This document shows positions 12,701-24,038 of a stretch of 64,000 nt of DNA, one piece after another. The first letter of the stretch is position 1. Each line of letters begins with the position of its first letter. Origin of the DNA: Vitis vinifera (taxonomy: Eukaryota; Streptophyta; Magnoliopsida; Vitales; Vitaceae); NCBI RefSeq assembly GCF_030704535.1, contig NC_081815.1, positions 19,180,001-19,244,000 on the forward strand. Reading direction: 5' to 3'. The notes under the pieces were generated by a model. It did not search any database and had not been told where the DNA came from. It saw only the letters and a program-made list of their open reading frames with translations. The position numbers and the translations under genes are program-made.

Positions 12701-13646
12701 AGCTTTTGCCTCTTCATGTTGTTGTGACTTGCAAATCCGCTCCATGTGTCCAATCTGACCACATTTCCTGCACTTGACATCAGGCCTCCACCAACACTTT
12801 CTTTGTGGGTGATTTGTCTTTTTGCAGTGTGGGCAAGGTGGATAAGTTCCATCCTTGTTTTTGTTGTTGTTGTCAGTCTTGTTATTCTTCTTCTTATTGT
12901 TGTTTTTCTTGTCTTTGCCTCATCCTGAATTTTCTGCCTTTGCTTGAAGCGCACCCTCCATCGATTCTTCTTTTCTTATCATTCTCCTTTGCTCTTGTGC
13001 CTGCAATGCATTCACCAATTCTGCCAAGGATATGCTTGACAAATCCTTAGATTCTTCTAATGAAGAAATTTTAGACTCATACTTTTCAGGCAGAGTTACA
13101 AGAATTTTTTGCACAATTCGTTCATCAGAGAAGTCCTTACCAAGCAACCTCACCTTGTTTACTATGCCCAGCAACTTGTCAGAGTAGTCTTTGATGTTTT
13201 CTGTCTCCTTCATTTTCAGCATTTCAAACTCCCTGATCAAGTTGAGTACTTTCATATTTTTGGTTCTTTCATTGCCTTGGTATTCCTTTTTGAGGTAGTC
13301 CCAAATATCTTTCGCTGACTCCAGGTTCATGATTCTTGTAAATATAGTGCTTGAAACAGTAGAGAATAAGTAGGCTTTAGCTTTGGACTTCCTGGTCTTC
13401 CTCTCTTTGTGGCTCTTAAGCTGAGCCATCGTAGGGTTCGCCGGCAATGGGGGAACATCATAGTCTTCCTCTATAGCTTCCCAAAGATCTAATGCTTCAA
13501 GATGGACTGTCATTCTAACAGCCCAGGCTTGATAGTTATCACCATCAAAAATTGGTGGTGCAACATGGGAGAAAGTTGTTTCAGTTTCCATTTCTGGATT
13601 CACTCAACTCACAGATCCCTCAAGAAGAAGAGCTCTGATACCAGAA

Positions 13647-13941
13647 TGTTGATATATGGCACAAGAACAGGGCAGAAATTTATGACAGCAAAGGAAAAAC
13701 TTGGTATCTGGAAGTATATTTTTATTCATTGCATTGCTCTTTATATAGAGCTGAAACATAACAGAAAGTCAAGAGAATTTGCTAATTTCTAGCCATGTCT
13801 AACCAATTCCTAATATCAAGCCAAAACAAAATATATATATATATATCCAGAAAATATTCCTAAAGACTTGGTCTATTGACCAATTATTCAGCAACTTTTT
13901 GTTTGCCCATAACTGTAGCAACTAAAGGCACGTTTCCAACA
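13647..13941 (-). repeat. 5' LTR of the young copia element
   Basis: 295 bp, TG...CA ends. The length difference from the partner LTR lies in the (TA)n tract; outside it I find a single base difference. Confidence 0.95.
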
Positions 13942-15293
13942 GATATGAAGAATTTGGTTACTCACCTTTTGAGATTTATTGGACGAGGCACCTGCATTCC
14001 TGAATGCCAGCTTCATTCCTTGTTCCTTATTCCTTTTCCTCTTGTTCTCTTTTTAAGAAAAATAAATGTTTCCACACTTTTGGACAAAGAAGAGCCTGGG
14101 CTGGCCACCCCGGAATAGGCCCATTGAGGGCCTTGTTAATTCATCTTCGGCCCATGGATCACCAAATTTTTGCAGACTTCATTTGGAATTTTCATATCAT
14201 AAAATAAAGAATTTATTCCAAATGACGGCACATTTTTCTGTGTCAAAGAAAAATTACATTGAATGTGTCAATTTTCAAAGAGTTGGAAGCTTATATTTGC
14301 CCTTTTTCTTCTGTTCCTATCTGAATGAGGATGAGGACTAGACACCGTGCTTAAGCTTGCATTGGACGTTGGACCATTTCAAGTTCTCTTCTTCTCCTCC
14401 AATTAATTCTTGATGACCTATTCTATTAGAAGCTGTCCTTGAAAGGCATGTTTGTTTGAATTCTAAATTGGGATGCAAATGTTTTGTTTTTTTTTGGGAC
14501 GAAAGGCGAATTTCCAACTTAGAAAATATGCATACAAGTAGGATATTTTTCGGGCATAAATTTAAAATGTTTTCGATTATTTATTATATAATGTCATTAG
14601 CAATAATTAGAAATATAGAGAATACTTTCAAAACTTTCATATCATATATAAGTATGTCGTAGTTTGAAGAATTCGTATAATTGTATTATTTTTTAAAAAC
14701 ACTTTTAATATGAAAACTGTTTTTGAAAAAAACTTATGATATTTAATAAAACTTAGATAATACTTTTAAAAAGTTAAAAAATTATTTAGAATATTTTTTA
14801 TAGAAGATCTTGATAGATGAATCTCTAATTCTTCTAAAAGAAATATTTCAAGTAGAAATACTTTAAATAGAAAATATCGTAAATCTATTTTAAAAGTATG
14901 TTTGAAAGTAATTCTTAAAAACATTTTTAATAATTTTAATGTTTAAAAATTTCAAATTTTAAAATATTAAAAAAACTAAAAACTTTTCTTAAAATAAATA
15001 CAAAACATACTCTAAATCTAAATCCAATGGTGGTTATATTTGAATTTCCGTCCATATTTTGCTGTTCAAAACAACCCGAAAGTGTTTTCGAACACGTAAG
15101 CATAGTCAATCCAGCCCAACGTTTTCCTTGTTCTATGTTGTGACAGAAAAGCTTTTAATATCATTCATTGACAAAGTAATAATTATTATACTGTAGGATT
15201 GATTTCATGCTTTTCTTAACAAAAATAGTTCAAAATTTACAGGGAAGTAGAACGAAATAATGGGTGTGAATGGCAACATGGGCTGTGCTCTTT
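13942..15293. other. Intergenic, no gene seen
   Basis: Starts with the second copy of the GATAT target duplication. Overlapping short open frames at about 13.9-14.3 kb share no motif with known families and are treated as chance. From 14.6 kb it is strongly AT-rich. The last 150 bases are likely the 3' end of the XTH at 15294. Confidence 0.4.
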
Positions 15294-16344
15294 CTAGGAG
15301 TTGTTTGTGGCAGTGCATTCAGGAGGAAGGCCCTGTGGGAAACGCTTTGTGTCTGTGCAGTAATTGTAAATCATGTAGTTCTTCTGCACCCACTTGAGCT
15401 TCTCTTGGCTTGAAGAGTCCAGCTCCTGGTAGAGCCAAGCGTTGGAGGTAGTAGAACTGGAATTTTTGCTGCAAGAAGATGATCCAGAAGACCACACACA
15501 AGCATTAGCATTGAAGTTCCTGTAGGAGGCAGTGAATGGTGCTTGGCTCCAGTCTGTCTTCACAAGCCCGCCTCTTGTTGCCCAGTCATCAGCATTCCAG
15601 AGACTGGAGTATATCCTCATGGGCTGGTTCTTTGGGTATGCAACACCTTTGGACTCCAAGTTCTTGAACTGTCTGATGGGGGTGCCATCCACAGAGAAGC
15701 TGAAACAGACATACCCCAGATGATCAAGTCAATTTAAAAACCCAAAAAGCATAACCCAGGTTGAAGTTTTGGGACTAATTACTGTACTACTTACATAATC
15801 AGCTGGGGATTCCAGAGGATGGAATAGGTGTGGAAGTCAGCAGTTGGGTCGAACCAGAGGTAGAACTGCTGCTCTCTATTTCCCTTGCCTTGGCTGAACA
15901 CATTAGTGTGGAGGATATATGGATCACCACTGAGGTTCCCCAGGAATTCAAAGTCGATTTCATCATGGGCAGACCCTTGTGAAGACAACTGCAATCACAC
16001 AAACCAGGATGGTGATTTGTGACTCAGAAGAAGATGAAGCCAAGAAAGAACTTGATGGAAAAACACATGGTAAAGAGGAGGCTTACATAGTAGGCAGTGA
16101 CAGTGCCCGCAGAGTTACCAGACACAAGTTTCAGCTGCATGTCAATCTTCCCAAACAGATATTCATTCCTGGACTGGAAGCCAGAGCCAGAGGCCTTGTC
16201 AAGGGAGAGGGTGAGAAGCTGTCCATTGTTGAGTATCTTGGCCCTGCCATCACCCCATGTGATGTCAAAGTCCTGGTTGAAGTTGCCTCCAGAGGCAACA
16301 ACTAACATAGACAACATCAACACAAGTATTGAAGAGGAAGCCAT
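15294..16344 (-). CDS. XTH: Xyloglucan endotransglucosylase/hydrolase
   Basis: Exons on the minus strand are 16087-16344, 15795-15988 and 15294-15699; introns are 98 and 95 bp. They join to 285 aa. The signal peptide is short ([20 protein letters not shown]). The mature protein starts [23 protein letters not shown] at 94-103 has catalytic E96 and E100, and NLS follows. The variable loop before the C-terminal cysteines is shortened ([11 protein letters not shown]), and the end is ECTATNNS. Both introns resemble those of the gene at 2149, while exon 2 is closer base by base to that of the gene at 4981, which suggests a conversion tract or a retained ancestral state. A TA-rich box at about 16429-16441 is a possible TATA element. 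Role as for the other XTH copies. Confidence 0.95.
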
Positions 16345-16880
16345 TGATATGGGTGGGAGTAGGCTGAGTGGAAGCTAGAATTTTTCAAAGCACTGAAGTT
16401 GATGATGGTCACCTCAACGTGGTAGCATATATATATATATAGAGCAAATGAAGGTGTGCTGCGTGAAGAAGAAGGGTGTGGAAGGTTCCTTGTGACAATT
16501 GATATTGAAATGGTTGAGTTGAGAACAGCTGGGTATGGCAAAGCCACACACAGATTGTTCCCATAATAATCACATAAGTTGGGTTAGGTGCCGCCTCATC
16601 ATATCAAAAGTGAATTCATAGATTCATTCTTTACTGGACGCGGTTTTGGAATGGTCAATACAATTGTTCACCTGCCTCTCTCTACCTTTATATATTTCTT
16701 AATTGCCAAGCCACTTACATGGGCCAGCAACAGGCTTTATTACATATATAAATAAGAGTAGGTCTATCCAGGATATATTCACTGAAAATGAGAATCATAG
16801 ACAAATATTATCAGGAGTGTAACTGGGTGGGCCACATCACTCAATTTCAACAATATTTTTAATACCCAAGTCAAGGTTTG
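16345..16880. other. Upstream DNA of XTH 15294
   Basis: Contains a short TA run near 16428-16441 at a plausible core-promoter distance. It does not resemble either the MASPS-type or the MAPI-type conserved promoter. Confidence 0.4.
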
Positions 16881-17086
16881 GTTGAGTTCTCTTAATGGAA
16901 ACTTAATCAGCTTAATTAGACTAAGGGGTTCGGGCAACTAGACCGGAAAGTCTCGCTGATTTGACATCATTAATGACCGAACAGTTGAGTTCTCTTAATG
17001 GAAACTTAATCAGCTTAATTAGACTAAGGGGTTCGGGCAATCAGACCGGAAAGTCTCGCTGATTTGACATCATTAATGACCGAACC
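16881..17086. repeat. Two tandem copies of a 103-bp unit
   Basis: Copies at 16881-16983 and 16984-17086 both read GTTGAGTTCTCTTAATGGAA, then through GGGGTTCGGGCAA and GACCGGAAAGTCTCGCTGA to ATTAATGACCGAAC. They are almost identical, so the duplication is recent. The unit is less AT-rich than its surroundings and I do not recognise it. Confidence 0.85.
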
Positions 17087-17878
17087 GAGTCATGAGCCCA
17101 TGGTTCTATCACCCAGCTTATGCAAGACCCAACCCATTTGGGACAGGAATGACCAAGCTGAAGTGAAGTGGGTTTCTTTACACAAGTGGGCCATGAACCC
17201 ATGAGTCCTGTCACCAAAATTTCACAAGACCCATCCCAATGGGGCTGGAATGCTAAGGACCAAACAAAGTGGGTTGGTTACGCCTAACCCAGGATGGTTG
17301 GCCACCTACTATGAGAAGGGGTCAAGCCCACTTTCTTGTCCAAAGTGGATCACTGTCAGGCCCTCCCATGCCCATACCGGGCCTATCTGGACCAACTGGT
17401 TGGTGATGAGATCAAGCTTGACTCGTATATTGAGACTTAAGGCCCTGTTGGGCGGAGTTTCTCAAACACTGAAAAGTAACATTTATCAATTAGATAGAAA
17501 TCTCAACCATAAACCTTATGCACTCCCTGACATGATGTATCTCAAAAGAACTCATTCATTATCAAATATGAAGGGAGGAATCAATTTTTATTAAATTAAA
17601 AATTTTAAAAATATTATAATTATCTTTTATCTTTAATAAAAACATATTTAAAATAGAGTTCTGAAACATAAAATTCAGTCATACATAATAATTACTTCTA
17701 ATTGTTTGCGAGATCAGGGCCAAAATGTTAGCAAATTCATGGCTTTTCAGAATGCAAAGCTGCATTTTCCCTTCTTTATATATATACCAGAGAAGGTTCA
17801 CTTTGTTTTTATTGGTGAAAACAAAACTGATAGTCTAATACTAATTAAACAGCTGAATATATGATCACAGTGTTTGCT
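17087..17878. other. Intergenic with a second, diverged tandem repeat
   Basis: The stretch at about 17091-17178 (ATGAGCCCATGG, then CAAGACCCAACCCATTTGGG) is repeated in diverged form at about 17208-17280 (ATGAACCCATGAG, then CAAGACCCATCCCAATGGGG). The GC content is higher than usual here to about 17450, and AT-rich DNA follows. It could be part of an old retroelement; no coding motif supports that. Confidence 0.45.
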
Positions 17879-18953
17879 CTAGGAATTGCTGGTGGCATGG
17901 CATTCTGCAGGGAAACCTCCTGGGAATCGCTTTGTGTCGGTGCAATAGTTGTAAATCATGTAGTTCCTCTGCACCCACATGAGCTTCTCTTGGCTCCGGG
18001 CATCAAGCTCTGGAGCCAGCCATGAGTTATCAGCCAAGATCAAAGAGGAAGAAACTGAGCTGCAAGAGGATTTCCCAGCAGACCAAATGCAGCCATTGGC
18101 GTTGAAGTTCCTATAGGAAGCAGTGAAGGGAGCTTGCGACCAGTCTGTCTTGACAAGCCCGCCTCTAGTCGCCCAGTCTTCAGCATCCCAGAGACTAGAG
18201 TATAAGCTCATCGCCTGGTTTTTCGGGTACTGGACTCCAATTGACTCAAGGTTCTTGAACTCTCTGATAGGGGTGTCATCAACGGAAAAGCTGGAAAAGC
18301 AGCCAGAAAGCCAACAAACAAGCTTAAGCAGAAGCCAGAAAAAAGCAACCCAAATTGAAGTGATGACGAATTAGTAGTTATTACATTATGTGTTTGGGAT
18401 TCCAGGTAAAGGAATAGGTGTGGAAATCAGCAGTTGGGTCGAACCAGAGGTGAAACTGCTGCTCTCTTTCACCCTTCCCTTGAGTATATACATTAGTGTG
18501 GACTGTGTAAGGATCCCCGCTGAGGTTCCCCAGGAACTCAAAGTCTATCTCATCACGGGTTGGCCCTGGTGAAGATAACTGCAACACAACATGATGGCGA
18601 TGGTTTTTTCAAGTAATTGTACATATAATAGCTTCAATAAGTTCATTCACAGAATGAGGTAAGAATCGGGAACATACGTAGAAGGCGGTGACCGTGCCAG
18701 CAGAATTGCCAGGAACAAGCTTGAGCTGCATCTCTATCTTTCCGAATAGGTACTCATTCTTGGACTGGAACCCTGCGCCACAGGTTCTATCAAGGGAAAG
18801 AGTAAGAAGCTGCCCATTGTTGAGTATCTTGGCGCGGTCATCTCCCCATTTGATGTCAATATCTTCATAAAGGGTACCTGCAGAAACAGCTATGAAAGAG
18901 GCAGCCATAAGAGAGATCAGAAACAGCAGCACTGTGGAAGAAAAAGAAGCCAT
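17879..18953 (-). CDS. XTH: Diverged xyloglucan endotransglucosylase/hydrolase with [10 protein letters not shown]
   Basis: Exons on the minus strand are 18678-18953, 18385-18578 and 17879-18290; introns are 99 and 94 bp. They join to 293 aa. I chose the start at [10 protein letters not shown] because it begins a normal signal peptide; an in-frame ATG 17 codons upstream would add a non-signal leader. The mature start [17 protein letters not shown] departs from the usual DITWGDGR. The active site reads [10 protein letters not shown] at 100-109 with E102 and E106 intact and NLS following. Other differences are LDRTCGAGF with an extra cysteine, [16 protein letters not shown], and DDTPIRE in place of DGTPIRE. 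Donors are GTATGT and GTAATA. An older paralogue outside the mirrored arms, probably active but possibly different in specificity. Confidence 0.93.
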
Positions 18954-20040
18954 GGATGTGATCAGGTGGTAAGCTTGATTTGTGAAGAATAACAATGGGC
19001 TCATTTGCTGTATTTATAATGAGGTAAAGGCGGTGTCGGTGATGGAAGATACAAATTTAATAAACAGCTGGATAGCAGGAGGAGAAACAGTTGGCCTTGT
19101 ATAACACCAGATATTGCTAAGAAAGTGAGGAAGTGCAGTGATGAATCCTTCAGCGAAACCACTTTTGGCCATTGCTAGCCATGTAGAATTCAACTTTCAA
19201 ATTGATATTATATCAGTTCACTACAAAAAAATACCAGTAACTTCCAAAGCCAATAAGCCAAGTTAACATCATGATTTCTAATTTGGGAACTCTATAGGGC
19301 AAAAGAACTTTTTGGCCTCATCTCAACTTTGGTTCAAATTAAAGAAACTTTTGTCCTACACTCCAGAACTTTCAATCTTATCCTCTCTTTCTTTCTTCCT
19401 TTTTCTCTTTTTTAATCACTCACACAAGTCCACTGCTCTTCCGATAATTGATTAATTTACAGCAGTTGATCTTCTGAACATTTAACTCACTTTTTTCCTT
19501 TGGATTAATGCTTGAACCAGTCTCTGAATTTGTAGTTAAAATTCAGTGGAGGGTGCTTGTGATATATAAGGGATTTATAAGAAAGAACGCCAACCCAGGT
19601 TGGAGCAATATTAATTATATTTCATTCAGCAAGAGAGAAAAGACCAAGGCAGATCATGACTACAAACAAATAGAATCTTAACGTGGAAACTTGTGATCAG
19701 TTTCGGTTTTGGAAAACTTAATTAACAGTGGAGAAGAATTGTAACGCCAAAATTCAGAACATGACTGATGATGAAGTAGAGAAAGACAAGTGGGTGGGGC
19801 TGGAGGCACCTCTTCTTATATGACCACATACTTCCACTGTACCTGGTAATCAGGAATTGGAAACAGAAATGCTTTCATAGAAGCTATTCCTAGCTAGCGT
19901 TTCTCTTGCCTTCTACTCATTCTTTTCAAGACCCCAATGGATACTAAGCTCCAAATTAGCTTCATGGGGTCACATGGATATATATATATATTTTTATATA
20001 TAGGAACAAGTCCTTCTAAGTAATCTTTGTCCCTATTATT
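18954..20040. other. Intergenic upstream of XTH 17879
   Basis: A TTTATAA box near 19013-19019 lies 60 bases upstream of the start codon on the minus strand. The rest contains no recognisable gene. A short TA run lies at about 19980-20000. Confidence 0.4.
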
Positions 20041-20830
20041 TTTTGTAACTCCAAGGCGTTTCATTACAAACTCTCCTTAAAGTTGATGTTGATATTAGAC
20101 ATATTCTTACCGGCAAATGTCATCAACGTATAACAATAAATAAGCAAGAGTCATCAAATAGTTCCTTGTGATAGATATAATTTTTATATTCACTTTTATA
20201 ATATTCATCTACTAATCGTAAAAGTATCAAATCTTTTATAATATCATCTAGGAGATTACTTCAAACCATAATGAGATTTATTCACTAAACAAATATGGTC
20301 CTCCTTTCCTAAAATAATGAATCCCTCAAATTAATGTATATAAATTTGTTCTTTCAATTCACCATGTAAAAAAGCAGTATTGACATGATCAAGTTGCTCT
20401 AATTTTAAATCAATTAAAGTGATCATGGTAAGTAATATTACACTAATTGAGCTATGCTTCATAACCGAAGAAAACACTTCATTGAAGTGTTTACACCCTC
20501 TTTTTGTGTGTGATCCCTTGCCACCTGAAGTTTAAACCTAACATCCTTTACACTTAGAATTCCTTCCTTTCTTCTAAAGATGCATTTGCAACCAACAATC
20601 TTTTGATTCTTAGGCTTCTCAACTAGTTGTTAAGTATGGGTCTTTTGAAGAGATTCATTCTTTTCTTTTGTAGTAACAATCAATGGTGTAAACTCTCTAC
20701 TAGTGAAGACTTCCTTATAAGTATAAGGTTCCTTATGTTCACTACTTTCTACCACACTAAGTGCATAAGCAACCATATCCGTATAAGTATACCTTTAAAG
20801 TGGTTTAATTTGCATAAGCTTGAAATAAAA
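20041..20830 (-). mobile_element. Ty1/copia relic, reverse transcriptase region
   Basis: Old, heavily broken fossil. Read on the minus strand it shows reverse transcriptase hallmarks: a YVDD-type motif near 20120-20140 and the VNTAFLHGEL stretch near 20355-20385. No LTRs were found. It has many breaks and abuts another copia relic in the opposite orientation. Confidence 0.7.
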
Positions 20831-20843
20831 GTTAAGACAAAAT

Positions 20844-22130
20844 ATGAAGTCTGTGTACAAGCTAAATGTTGAAAAAAAATTATTACATCTAATTCATAGT
20901 AATATATGTGATTTGAACAATATTATTACCCATGGAGGTAATATTGTTATATTTAATTATCTGATTGACTCAAAACTCAAAATATATAGAACTTTGATAG
21001 AAAATCAATCAGAAAATAAAATTAGAATTTTAAGGTCATATAGAAGGGGTGAATTTTCCTTATTAACTCTAAGAATGAATTACACGACAAATTCAAAATA
21101 TAAAAAAAATTGATAGAAAATCAATTAGAAAGTAAAATTAAAATTTTAATATCATATAGAGGAGTGAATATATATCAAAAGAGATGAATAATTTTTGTGA
21201 TCAACATGGGATAATTCATTAAATAACTACACCCTATTCCTCACAATCTAATGGATTTGTAAAGAGGAAAAATAGAATCTTGTTAGATATGGTAAATGTT
21301 ATGTTGACTATTTTAGGATTATCAAATAATTCATAGGATGAAGTCTTTTATTTTGTTTGTCACATTCTTAATAGAGTTCTTTATAAAAGTTTAGAAAAAA
21401 CAATATATGAAATTTGAAAAAATCATATGCCCAAATCTAAAATATTTAAAAGTGTGGGGTGTCTAGGTAAAGTAAACATATTCAAATAAATAAAAAGAGA
21501 AAATTAGGTTCAAAAACTATAGACTCCATATTTATTGGATATTTTTTAAATAGCATGACTTATGGATTTTTGGTGATAAATTCTTAAAATCCCAATTAAT
21601 TCTATATATTTTAGATTCACATGATGCTACATTTTTTAACATATCTTCCCTATGAAAAATAAATTATCCAAATTAGGAGAAGACTCAAACTCTAACTCTC
21701 TTGTAGAAATTATTTCAAATTTAAACTTAAAAATAAAGAAAATTATTATCTAAGAAGTAAAAGAGGAAGAATTGAAAAGAATTTTGGTGCTAACTTTTTC
21801 ACATACTTAGTTGAAGATGATCTAAGACATATAATGAAACAATGAATTTATCGGATGTTTTATTTTGGAAAAAAGCAATAAATAGTGAAATGAATTCTAT
21901 TACTAACAATACTATGATTTTTTTTTTAACTCATCTTTTAGAAAAAAAGTTAAGAACAAATGTAATTATAGAAACATTTAATGCTAGACTTATTACTAAG
22001 GGGTTTAAACAAAAGGAAGGAGTAGATTTCTTTGACATTTGTTTTACATGTAACTAGAGTTACAACTATTAGAGTGTTAATTGCAATAACTTTAATTTAT
22101 AAATTAGAAGTACATCAGATGTAAAAACAA
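20844..22130 (+). mobile_element. Ty1/copia relic, integrase to reverse transcriptase
   Basis: Old broken fossil in plus orientation. GAG-pre-integrase and integrase traces lie at about 20.85-21.4 kb (ENQSENKIRILRS near 21.0 kb, and a later PYSSQSNG-like integrase stretch near 21.24 kb). The start of reverse transcriptase is at about 21.86-22.1 kb (ARLITKGFKQKEGVDF). No LTRs are visible, and there are more than ten breaks. Confidence 0.75.
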
Positions 22131-23668
22131 TATTTTTGAAAGGTGAATTAAATGGTAATTGTGCTTATTCTTGTGATAATATTTTAGGAAAAGCATAGCT
22201 CTGAATAAATCCAAGTCAAGACTTTTGCAAGATCTTGATTGCAAATCATCCTTGAAGAACTCACCTCTGTGGGTATAGTAGTGTGATAGCTACCATGGGA
22301 AGTTATGCTAATCCCTAAAAACATTTATGAAATAAGGCACGTGCATGATAAAAAAAAAGTGCAAAACCGGATTGAATCAAGTCAATGACTCTTACTCTGC
22401 ATGTAATAAAAGGAAATATGAATTGAAGAACCCAATTCAAAATTTAAGTCATTGTGTTGTTTTAGATAAAAAGTTAGTGTAAGTTCAAATCTGAAAGACA
22501 CCAACACCTATTATAAAATAATTTTGCTCAATTTCAGTATATTAAATTTAATTTATGTGGGGATTTTTTATATTTATATTAAAATTTATAATTATTATAT
22601 TTATGTTAATTTTAATTTTATATATTTTTATCACAATTTTATTATTATTCTTTTTTAAAAATTGTTGTGGACACTGAGTGAGTGATTTTTTTTTTTTTTA
22701 AGGAGAATATGGAGTTGGAGTTAGCATAACCACCTTCTCTTTTCTTTTCTTTTACTAATTTTAATATATTAAATAAATTGAGCAATTATATATTGGAAAT
22801 AGAACTTTGAGTTAAACGTGAAGTAGGAGTTCCATTATAATAATACTTTTTTTTTTACTTTTTTTTTTATTATTAAGCAAGAGTGAATACTTGATTCGTG
22901 AAATTAAATTTTCTTTAATAATTTGATTTTAGAATATCGTTGTATTTGGGGAAAAGAACGTACATCCACATGCCCGCTTAGACTTTTGTAATTTCTCTTA
23001 AGGTAGGTATCAAAATATTAAAAACCCTCAAACATAGAAATTTTTTAATTTGAATATTTTGTGGAACCTTTCTTCAATCAACTCATTTAAGTATTGAGTA
23101 GATAAATACATCCCAAAACACAATTTTTCATTGGGGGCAACATATAGTTGATCTAGAATATAAATTTTCACTCTCATACTATTCATATTTCAAAACCTAG
23201 AACTCCATTCAAAATAATTGTGTTTTTGAAAACAAAAATACTCATACCTTTGATACATGAGTTTGGATTTTCATTGAGCAAAGTCAAAGACAATGGAAGT
23301 TTAAAGTGAAGGAAAATTTTTACCAAGATTGAATTGGGAATCATTGCTTGGTATAATATAATAATCTTTAGATCTAATGAAGATTTTTGCAACACTACCA
23401 CCCCTAGTTTTTCCCCAAATTATTTGAAGGAATTTATATGTGTATCCTTTATAATAAGTTATTTTCTTAATTTTGATTATTGTTTAGATTGGACTTGGAT
23501 TAATTAATTAAATTTGAATTAATTCTAGGAATCATGGACCTATTCAGCCCCTTCTCACCTAATGATAAAAATATCGGTTAGTATTTCAATTTTATGAATA
23601 TATTATAAATATATCAACTGATATTTTAGAAAAAAATATCGATAGACCTAAAATTAATCAAAATTCAT

Positions 23669-23707
<39 letters not shown>

Positions 23708-23995
23708 CTCATAGAAATGTAATTAGAAATATAATAAATATTTTAAAGTTATTTTGTTGAATTATTTGATATATATATATATATGATATAATTTATCATA
23801 TTTGATAACAATATCCTATATGTTAATAACAAAATATGAATTTTATATGTGTACATTTATTTTTAAATTACATCAAATATTATTTTATAATAATATTATG
23901 ATATTTGATTATAATATGTTTAATTTTAAAATATATTTAATACTAAAATTATGATCCATTTAATTCAATTATATTAAATAATATAAAATAAATTA

Positions 23996-24038
<43 letters not shown>

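Larger units (their letters stand above)
9398..13941 (-). mobile_element. Young Ty1/copia LTR retrotransposon
   Basis: Fossil element of 4,544 bp in minus orientation. LTRs at 9398-9700 and 13647-13941 begin TG and end CA, and the element is flanked by the matching 5-bp target duplication GATAT (9393-9397 and 13942-13946). Inside the 5' LTR (right end) is a primer site starting TGGTATCAGAGC; a purine tract GGCAAGAAGGAG adjoins the 3' LTR (left end). Parts in copia order, right to left: gag with zinc-knuckle region (about 12.7-13.6 kb), protease and GAG-pre-integrase region, integrase core (about 11.7-12.4 kb), then reverse transcriptase with YVDD and RNase H (about 9.7-11.2 kb). The LTRs differ by one substitution plus TA-repeat length, so the insertion is very recent. 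The reading frame carries about two breaks. Confidence 0.95.

Noticed and set aside
13876-14341. Several overlapping plus-strand frames after the young copia element
   Set aside because: They overlap in different frames and lack any family signature or splice context.
18954-19004. Upstream in-frame ATG of the XTH at 17879
   Set aside because: It would put a non-signal leader before a normal signal peptide and lies right after the TATA-like box, so MASFSS is the better start.
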